Virus record (IMG/VR): IMGVR_UViG_3300008267_000235
Span: 1-52,024 of that record
Direction: 5' to 3' (one strand)
Length of the DNA stretch: 52,024 nt
Origin: a virus
Below are positions 46,380-52,024 of the stretch, piece after piece. Below the pieces are notes generated by a model. That model worked only from the letters and a program-made list of their open reading frames with translations. It did not search any database and had not been told where the DNA came from. The translations under genes were made by a program, and so were the position numbers. Each line of letters begins with the position of its first letter. The stretch's first letter is position 1.

Positions 46380-46380
46380 C

Positions 46381-46406
46381 AAAAGGACTGAATTTTCAGT
46401 CCTTTT
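46381..46406 (-). terminator. Intrinsic terminator after chaperone unit
   Basis: A perfect 12-bp stem (AAAAGGACTGAA/TTCAGTCCTTTT) with a 2-base loop is followed on the minus strand by TTTTGTATTT. The stop codon of the +1-frame ORF (46396-46398) lies inside the hairpin, so that frame ends exactly with the transcript unit. Confidence 0.85.
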
Positions 46407-46575
46407 TGTTTAACTCCATCCATTTATTCAACAAATACTTTCTTATAAAGATGGGCATTATTAAGAAATCAGAATAAGATACATTCAAAAGAGTCTTCAA
46501 AAAATAGAATTCATCTATTTGTCCTTTTCTATAATCAGAAGAAAGGACGAAAAAAGTCAACCCCGAACCCAACAT
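46396..46575 (-). CDS. Overlapping +1-frame ORF: candidate frameshift extension of the tail chaperone
   Basis: 59 codons if read from the ATG at 46575. Its frame is +1 to the gp26-like gene, overlaps that gene's last 41 bases and continues 46 codons beyond its stop. It reads SSDYRKGQIDEFYFLKTLLN and ends IRKYLLNKWMELNKKD. The coding-strand string TTT TTT C just before the overlap's end allows a Phe tRNA to slip +1 from UUU to UUC, giving a fused protein. Tail chaperones before the tape measure in many phages are made in two forms by frameshifting (lambda G/GT, P2 E/E'). Independent start at 46575 is the alternative; no good ribosome site is near it. Confidence 0.62.
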   Translation of the reverse strand: MLGSGLTFFVLSSDYRKGQIDEFYFLKTLLNVSYSDFLIMPIFIRKYLLNKWMELNKKD

Positions 46576-47278
46576 TTACTGTTAGTTTTTCTCCTGACGG
46601 GGTTGTGACTGTTTTCTTTAAATCTAACTTCGGTTCATTATCATCCAAGAATTTTCGGATAAATTTAGAATCTGCAATCGGCATCTGATCTATAAATTTT
46701 GCTATTTCTCCTCTGTCCGTAATTCCGTTTACTTCAACAATTTGTTTGTTCAACCTCCATGTTACTTTCGGAGCGGTTCTTCCTTCGGGATACGTTGAAG
46801 ACATACGTTGAATTTCCAAAATTTCTCCATATGACATAGGTTTTAATTTAACTGTACTTTGGGATTTGGGTAATATTGTTGTAAAAGTTCCGTCTTCTGA
46901 AGGTTGTTGACCTTTGATAATATCCAACTCATCCAACAATACGGTTGTTTTAAAAGGTTTTCTTGTTACTGTATCAACTAAATTGAGTTCCATTTCGGGT
47001 CCGAAAGCAGTATTCCTTAAAAAAATCAAAATTGCTTCAACGTCACCTTCTAACAAATCTTCAACTCTTATTTCGGGTTCATAAATTTTGGAACGTAATA
47101 AAGTTTGAGTCATGTCATTACCTGCCGCCATTAAAATGTTTTCATCATTGGCTGTCAAGTATCCCACTTTTAATGATTTTTTCTTATTTTTATAAAAAAA
47201 ACCTTGAGATGGTAAAGGCACTACGTCATGTGGTAGTGAAAAATTTGATTGTCCGTATTCTTTTGCTTGATTGTCCAT
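46535..47278 (-). CDS. gp26-like baseplate hub assembly / tail assembly chaperone
   Basis: 247 residues. The start (FSLPHDVVPLPSQGFFY) and VGYLTANDENILMAAGND resemble the T4 gp26-type baseplate family, whose N-terminus has LPS-x-G-x-F/Y and an E-x-x-L core. It also has the position of a tail chaperone, between tail tube and tape measure. It ends GVDFFRPFF at a TGA (46537-46535), just after a slippery TTTTTTC run, with an open +1 frame continuing to the terminator. The gene is preceded by a terminator hairpin directly before its ATG and a TATTTAT motif further up. Confidence 0.78.
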   Translation of the reverse strand: MDNQAKEYGQSNFSLPHDVVPLPSQGFFYKNKKKSLKVGYLTANDENILMAAGNDMTQTLLRSKIYEPEIRVEDLLEGDVEAILIFLRNTAFGPEMELNLVDTVTRKPFKTTVLLDELDIIKGQQPSEDGTFTTILPKSQSTVKLKPMSYGEILEIQRMSSTYPEGRTAPKVTWRLNKQIVEVNGITDRGEIAKFIDQMPIADSKFIRKFLDDNEPKLDLKKTVTTPSGEKLTVNVGFGVDFFRPFF

Positions 47279-47285
47279 ATAAAAA

Positions 47286-47318
47286 TTTAACCGTAAAGTT
47301 TATTTCTTTACGGTTAAA
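47286..47318 (-). terminator. Terminator or leader hairpin between tail tube and chaperone
   Basis: A perfect 13-bp stem (TTTAACCGTAAAG and its complement) with a 7-base loop, followed on the minus strand by TTTTTATATGG that runs into the start codon at 47278. It can end tail tube transcripts or act as a leader structure for the chaperone. Confidence 0.8.
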
Positions 47319-47339
47319 TATAAATCAAAAATGTTTTTA

Positions 47340-47346
47340 ATAAATA
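47340..47346 (-). promoter_or_regulatory. TATTTAT late-promoter-like motif upstream of chaperone leader
   Basis: The coding strand reads CTATTTATTAAA right after the tail tube stop, 62-68 bases before the chaperone start. Unlike other copies, a terminator-like hairpin lies between motif and gene. Confidence 0.45.
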
Positions 47347-47350
47347 GAAT

Positions 47351-47839
47351 TTAGTAAACAAGAACACATCTATCCATTCTTAGGGTAGTGTTGATTGTTG
47401 CCAATCCGTCTTGTCCGTAATTCAAAGTGTTGAAATTGACATCGGTTAGGAAAGTTCCGTACAATATCCATTTTTCAACGACAACACCTGTTGGGTCCAA
47501 CATTTCTAAGTCGACATCTTTTTTGTAACCCGCTGCATAACCCATACGACCAGTCACAGATTCAGCATGAAGTCTAACCCACTCCATCAAAGCTTGTGCC
47601 GCAGATGGTCCAATTGGATCTCTAAATACTGCTGGTATTGTTTGCCATTCGAATCTACCAGCTACATAAGTAGATGTGTTCAAAAAAGGAATCGGAGTAG
47701 ATACTATTTGTATGTGTGGTCTTGCTGATGACTCAACAAACCACTCATTTATACCAAGTGAGGAAGGAAACCTTAAGATAAAACGGTTTTGTCGTTTTGG
47801 TTCATAAGGAATCGGCATTTTCATTAATAAATCAGCCAT
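47351..47839 (-). CDS. Tail tube protein, gp19-like
   Basis: 162 residues, close to T4 gp19 (163). It shows the family pattern: PYEPKRQNRFILRFPSSLGI near the start, GRFEWQTIPAVFRDPIGPSA in the middle, and DLEMLDPTGVVVEKWILYGT then FLTDVNFNTLNYGQDGLA toward the end. These correspond to the typical tube strands, with the ending in an alternating strand (TINTTLRMDRCVLVY). It forms the inner tube through which DNA passes. A HAD phosphatase gene separates it from the sheath gene, while T4 has 18 and 19 adjacent. Confidence 0.93.
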   Translation of the reverse strand: MADLLMKMPIPYEPKRQNRFILRFPSSLGINEWFVESSARPHIQIVSTPIPFLNTSTYVAGRFEWQTIPAVFRDPIGPSAAQALMEWVRLHAESVTGRMGYAAGYKKDVDLEMLDPTGVVVEKWILYGTFLTDVNFNTLNYGQDGLATINTTLRMDRCVLVY

Positions 47840-47874
47840 GTGTTTAAATTTTTTTTGTTTTTGTTATTTTATTG

Positions 47875-47881
47875 ATAAATA
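47875..47881 (-). promoter_or_regulatory. TATTTAT late-promoter-like motif upstream of tail tube
   Basis: The coding strand reads ATATTTATCAAT 36-42 bases upstream of the tail tube start, followed by a T/A-rich leader. Confidence 0.48.
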
Positions 47882-47932
47882 TATCCAACCTCAAAAATTT
47901 TTCTATTTACTTTTTTTTTGGTGGAATTATCC

Positions 47933-48763
47933 TTATTTAACTTCTCGCTTTAATCCTCCAGCAGTAGAATAAGTTTTTACTATATTATCTGGTTTATTTT
48001 CAAAATGTTTTTTCATTACTTCTATGTTTTTAGGATCATCATCACTAAAACCTATAGATAATTTATGTGGATTAAATTTATTAGCAATATCTTTCTTGAG
48101 AAATGCTTTTTTGTTTAATACTGCGGCCATTCCTTTGATGTAGTTGACAAAATTTTCCATCGCTTCTACTTTTGCTTCTTCAGGGTTGACCGCTCCTTGT
48201 TCATCCCCAAAAGATACGGGGTGATATTTGTTAAGTTCTAAATATGACTTTATTAATTCCTCGTCAGACATATCCCCTTCACCAGCAAAAGATCGATATT
48301 TTCTTAAGTTTTTGACAAGTTCATCTTTATCTATTCCACCGAATCCCTCTATAATATAATTATAAATTGCTTGTTTTATTGTTTCTGGATTGTGACCTCT
48401 AGCAGTTATAATTGCAAAAATGGACCCATTGTTAATAGCTTCTCTGAAATCATCGAAAGCTGGTCCTGTTCTTGCTCTCATAGCATCCACTAAAAAATCT
48501 TTATCTCCTTGAGTTCTGAAATTTCTGAACGGTTCTTCAGCGTAATCTACTATTGTAGTACCTTCGTAACCAAAAGGTTCTCTACCTATTATGTGTCTGA
48601 ACTCGGCAAAATCATCCGTGGACATACCTACCTCTCTTCCATTAACATCTTTGAGTAATATTTTTGTAGGCATATGTACTATATTATCGTCCCAATCAAA
48701 CGCATAATATTTTAGGTCAGGTGATCCCTCCTTTACAAACCCCTCTGTAAACAATCTTTTCAT
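47933..48763 (-). CDS. HAD-superfamily phosphatase-like protein
   Basis: 276 residues. HAD motif I is FDWDDN (Asp23 as nucleophile, Asp25 as acid/base), motif II is IITARGH with the Thr, and motif IV is GFSDDDPKN with the acidic pair. A helical cap-like region lies between motifs I and II and a larger insert between II and IV. It would hydrolyse a phosphate ester; the substrate (nucleotide, sugar or protein) cannot be told. It is set between sheath and tube, behind the sheath terminator, with no TATTTAT motif of its own. Confidence 0.85.
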   Translation of the reverse strand: MKRLFTEGFVKEGSPDLKYYAFDWDDNIVHMPTKILLKDVNGREVGMSTDDFAEFRHIIGREPFGYEGTTIVDYAEEPFRNFRTQGDKDFLVDAMRARTGPAFDDFREAINNGSIFAIITARGHNPETIKQAIYNYIIEGFGGIDKDELVKNLRKYRSFAGEGDMSDEELIKSYLELNKYHPVSFGDEQGAVNPEEAKVEAMENFVNYIKGMAAVLNKKAFLKKDIANKFNPHKLSIGFSDDDPKNIEVMKKHFENKPDNIVKTYSTAGGLKREVK

Positions 48764-48771
48764 TTGGCTAA

Positions 48772-48792
48772 AAGGGGGACAATGTCCCCCTT
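48772..48792 (-). terminator. Intrinsic terminator after tail sheath
   Basis: A perfect 9-bp G/C-rich stem (AAGGGGGAC/GTCCCCCTT) with a 3-base loop, followed on the minus strand by TTTT. It lies ten bases after the sheath stop and just before the HAD start, so it should limit phosphatase expression relative to sheath. Confidence 0.85.
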
Positions 48793-48801
48793 ATTTTTAA
48801 T

Positions 48802-51800
48802 TTAGATATTTTCGAACGAAGCACCTGTTGGTGTGATGAAGAATTCAATATCAATGAATTCCAAAGCTTTCGTAGGTTTCAAGTATATCTTTCCTGTTAA
48901 TGTGTTTCTATCTAAGTCTTCAGGAGAAGAAGACACTGTTACTCTGAAGTCATAAAGACCTCTGTCTCTTCTAATTGAATCTAAAATAGGATTAACGCTA
49001 TCTAAGAATTGTTGTCTAACTATTTGGTCATTTTGTTCAAACAACAATCTTACCGCTACAGCTGAAATCAACTTTCGTGCTTGAAGTAACAATCTTCTAA
49101 CGTTTAATCTGTTGAGTGCAGTATCTGCGACCTGAAGAGTTTTATTACCCCAAATTACAGTTCCCACATCAGCAAAAGTTGCAATTGGGTTGATTCTTCC
49201 TTGGTATAAAGTATCTCTATCTTCTTGAGTGAGTTTCACTCTTGCTTTGATGGAGTTCACAAGACCTCTTGTGTAACCCGCTGATGCGAACCAAGGGAAT
49301 GCAATATTGTCTGTCAAAGCCAAGTTTCTACAAACTTCACCAGTTGGTGGTATGTAAATTTGTGTATTGTTTACAGTATCTCTTGTTAATATCCATGGAT
49401 AGTAAGTCGCTGTGTAGTTAGAATCAATTCCAGTGTTGTCCAAATTATCAACCGCTTCTTGAGGATAGATTATATCCAAAGAATTTGTTGCGTCAGGAGT
49501 ATACATTTGATAGTCAGGTGTTGTTGCAATGTACACTGAGTCAGCTCTTGAGAATTGAACCATGTCAATTGCCTCTTCAACAAGGTTAGAGTTATTTACA
49601 TAATCTATACTCGAAGTTGCAAACACGTTAATGTTTGTAGATTCAGGATTTGCAAATGTGAGAATACCTAGTAAGTATGCGTAGTAATCAGTGTTTGCAA
49701 AATCTTGAGTATTGTTTTGAACAACTATTCTCTTGAATAAACCATCTCCTGTTGCATTTGGATATCTCTGAGAAGCTGACGCTCCCGCTAAGAATCCTGT
49801 TGCACCTAATTGGAATCTATCTTGGTTGGTTCTGAACTCTCTATAAATGTCCCATCCATCGAATCCACCAGCAAAACATACTGTATACTTTCTAGAGTAG
49901 ATAAAGTAGTAAGGGTTTTCTTGAGTTTCAGGGTCACTGGTAAAATCAGCCACACCACATTCGAAAGCTGTCTGACCTGAGGTCAAATAAGAATTCGATA
50001 TTGTAACAACTGTAGCGCCTGAGTCCATATGGAAACCTTTACTAACATAGTTCCATGGTTGACCATCAACAGGTACAATTGATGTAACCCAATTCAAAGG
50101 ATTTTGAGTTCCTTTGTACTGTAAGAATGATTCGTCTATTCCGAATTGAGTTGAGAAACCTAAGTAACTTCTTCTTACAATATCTCCAGCAGATTCTGTT
50201 GTGTTTGCAATTCCACCAAAAGGAGGATTGTAAATTACTTCACCAGGAAAATAGTATTTAGTTTTGAAAATTGGAACTGGTGAAGGGTTCAGAACTGATG
50301 CGTATTCTCTTTGAGTATACCCGTTGAAACCACAAGGTAATGCGTCTATTGGAGCTTCGTCAGCCATTTCAACCATAATGTATCTCGAAATCAAAGCGTA
50401 TTCACCATCACTCGAACCGATTTTCTTCGCAACAAAGTTGTTCGAATTTGGGTCCATGTTACAGTTTGTAAACTTCTCAATCACAATTGGATTAGCATCT
50501 GTGTCGAAGAAATTTCTAACCAACACATCAAATGTCATGTTATTGAACGACAAGTTTGAAACTGATACTTTAACCTCAACGTTTGCTGCGTTTCCATCAG
50601 AGATTGAAATAAATTTAAATAAGTTGTAAACTTTATTTCCTCTTAATTCAGAAACCAAATAAGGAGTACTTGGAGATTTATATTGTGTAACATTGTAAGC
50701 GATTGACTGAGGGTCTTGAGTTCTAGCACTAGGTAATGCAATCAAATCACAACTTAATCCTCTGATGTATCCTTGATTGTAAGCGTAAGCTAAAGTATTT
50801 CCATAAACTTCCTCAACATATACAGGTACTTCGTTTCTTGATTTACCAAAATTGTCTACCCCCAAAACTTTTGTGATGTATTTTGAAGATGATGGTAATA
50901 AAGAAGTTTCAAATGAGAAATTATCTGCATCTTTAGTAATACCTGAAATTAAGAAAGTCTCGAAAGGAGATTGAGTAACTCCTGAGTATTGATTAGTACA
51001 TACTAAAGTCAAGTCAGTCAAACCACTTACCTCATAAATTGGTCCGTGGTCATCACTTGTAGCACTGTTCGTGAATAAAGAAATACCTCTTGAACGAAGA
51101 GTTGCAACAACCATATTGTTATATTCAGGATAAGCTGTACCTGAGTAATTATAAGTCCTACCTGTTATTGTACCTGTGAAAGTTGAAGATGCTCCTGATG
51201 TTAAAGAAGTAACATAATAATAGAATGAATATCCTGTGTAAACATTACCTGATGTATTATCAAAGTTTGCGTAATACCAAGGGTCATTCAAGTCAGAAGA
51301 TAAATCATTTGTAGCTAAATTAACACTGTCACTTGCGAATTGGTTTATAACATTTGAATAAGTTGCAGTAATATCATAATAGTCACTCTCAGGAATTGCT
51401 CCATAAACAACAACGGTGTTTGCTGACAATGAAGGAGTATCCATTACATCATCAAGATTATTAGTAAAATCCAAGGACAATGTAGATGTACTTCCATCTG
51501 ACATTCTATATTGTGTGTTAAAATTAGCAAGTACTTGTGGAGGTAATGCGCCACCTGTAAATGTTACGGTGTTTCCTGAAGATGAACCTGAAAATGTTGC
51601 AGTCCAAGGAGTACCTGATGTTGGATTTAAACCAATTGTAAGAGGATCAACATTTGCAGTAACTTTGATGCTCCATGATGGCCCCGCATCATATCCTGAC
51701 AATCCTAAAATTCTTGTAACGAAAAGTTGATTGGATTGTTGTAAATACGATTTCGCAATGTATGCCGCTTCATACTTTGGGATTTGTGTGTTTATAAATT

Positions 51801-52011
51801 TTGTGGGTTCAGTGCCCCCAAAATATGCTTGAAACTCATCGTAGTTTGTGATGAAGATAGGTTCGAATGCGGGACCTTTAATTGTTTCCCCGACTAAACC
51901 TAACGTAGTCACACCTACACTTTGAGCCACAAATGATAAGTCAGTTTCAGACGTATATACTCCAGGCGATACGTATACCTTTTGATTTACTTGTGTTGCT
52001 TGAAAAAACAT
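48802..52011 (-). CDS. Tail sheath protein, gp18-like, oversized
   Basis: 1069 residues against ~660 in T4. The N-terminus (VYVSPGVYTSETDLSFV) is the sheath signature, followed by TTLGLVGETIKGPAFEPIFI and TNYDEFQAYFGG. The C-terminal ~200 residues form the conserved sheath core: AGYTRGLVNSIKARVKLTQ, RINPIATFADVGTVIWGNKT, RLNVRRLLLQARKLISA and IYLKPTKALEFIDIEFFI. The middle (about 150-750) is expanded by beta-rich insertions that would decorate the tail outside. It contracts to drive the tube into the host. The start is 13 bases from the window edge, so its promoter is unseen. Confidence 0.94.
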   Translation of the reverse strand: MFFQATQVNQKVYVSPGVYTSETDLSFVAQSVGVTTLGLVGETIKGPAFEPIFITNYDEFQAYFGGTEPTKFINTQIPKYEAAYIAKSYLQQSNQLFVTRILGLSGYDAGPSWSIKVTANVDPLTIGLNPTSGTPWTATFSGSSSGNTVTFTGGALPPQVLANFNTQYRMSDGSTSTLSLDFTNNLDDVMDTPSLSANTVVVYGAIPESDYYDITATYSNVINQFASDSVNLATNDLSSDLNDPWYYANFDNTSGNVYTGYSFYYYVTSLTSGASSTFTGTITGRTYNYSGTAYPEYNNMVVATLRSRGISLFTNSATSDDHGPIYEVSGLTDLTLVCTNQYSGVTQSPFETFLISGITKDADNFSFETSLLPSSSKYITKVLGVDNFGKSRNEVPVYVEEVYGNTLAYAYNQGYIRGLSCDLIALPSARTQDPQSIAYNVTQYKSPSTPYLVSELRGNKVYNLFKFISISDGNAANVEVKVSVSNLSFNNMTFDVLVRNFFDTDANPIVIEKFTNCNMDPNSNNFVAKKIGSSDGEYALISRYIMVEMADEAPIDALPCGFNGYTQREYASVLNPSPVPIFKTKYYFPGEVIYNPPFGGIANTTESAGDIVRRSYLGFSTQFGIDESFLQYKGTQNPLNWVTSIVPVDGQPWNYVSKGFHMDSGATVVTISNSYLTSGQTAFECGVADFTSDPETQENPYYFIYSRKYTVCFAGGFDGWDIYREFRTNQDRFQLGATGFLAGASASQRYPNATGDGLFKRIVVQNNTQDFANTDYYAYLLGILTFANPESTNINVFATSSIDYVNNSNLVEEAIDMVQFSRADSVYIATTPDYQMYTPDATNSLDIIYPQEAVDNLDNTGIDSNYTATYYPWILTRDTVNNTQIYIPPTGEVCRNLALTDNIAFPWFASAGYTRGLVNSIKARVKLTQEDRDTLYQGRINPIATFADVGTVIWGNKTLQVADTALNRLNVRRLLLQARKLISAVAVRLLFEQNDQIVRQQFLDSVNPILDSIRRDRGLYDFRVTVSSSPEDLDRNTLTGKIYLKPTKALEFIDIEFFITPTGASFENI

Positions 52012-52024
52012 AGTTCAAAATTAT

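Noticed and set aside
46396-46537. Simple assembly error (indel) splitting one chaperone gene
   Set aside because: Not excluded, but less favoured: the gp26-like protein already has a near-family length, and the overlap with a shifty string in this gene slot fits a known phage strategy.
4227-47881. Plus-strand T4-type TATAAATA late promoters
   Set aside because: The sequence occurs on the plus strand, but no plus-strand gene follows any copy. Position relative to minus-strand starts is what is consistent.

Overview
The window is a piece of a large, AT-rich genome of a tailed phage with a contractile tail (T4-like myovirus grade). Every supported gene is on the minus strand, so in transcription order the window runs from 52024 down to 1. 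The likely host is a member of the Bacteroidetes. The reasons are a fibre-like protein built of SprB-type repeats (a family typical of Bacteroidetes gliding adhesins), a Gly-Thr-Ser collagen-like fibre, and the general lack of strong Shine-Dalgarno sites. The host assignment is an inference.

Layout in transcription order. (1) 52011-44484, tail tube module: giant tail sheath, a HAD-type phosphatase, tail tube, a gp26-like tail/baseplate chaperone with an overlapping +1-frame ORF, and the tape measure. (2) 44441-31016, central baseplate: a 1701-aa protein with an OmpA-like domain, a small gp53/LysM-type protein, a 2583-aa hub-like protein with an IPT/TIG domain, and a 74-aa unknown. (3) 31012-22198, replication and nucleotide metabolism: a coiled-coil acidic protein, gp32-like SSB, UvsX recombinase, FEN/RNase H nuclease, a conserved unknown, a DnaB/gp41-type helicase, and class Ia ribonucleotide reductase NrdB and NrdA. 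(4) 22115-1, baseplate wedge and host-contact appendages: gp25, gp6 (J-like), a 1613-aa protein with two hydrophobic membrane-type segments, three unknown structural-type proteins (one with a PKD-like fold), a P2-gpI-like 995-aa protein, the SprB-repeat protein, two small Cys/Thr-Pro-rich proteins, and a collagen-like fibre that runs off the left edge.

Two layers of regulation can be read from the sequence. A TATTTAT core on the coding strand stands in the gap upstream of ten late structural gene starts and is absent in exact form upstream of the replication and RNR genes, which suggests a late promoter class. Strong hairpins followed by T-runs close several units: after sheath, tube, chaperone, gp32 and nrdA. 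Many late genes are coupled by TAATG or ATGA overlaps.

The collagen-like gene (1-4221, minus) is easily missed. It has no stop inside the window, and its repeats keep other frames on both strands open for kilobases, which creates large spurious ORFs. No tRNA, IS element, CRISPR array, integrase or origin was seen, and no gap without a gene exceeds about 110 bases.
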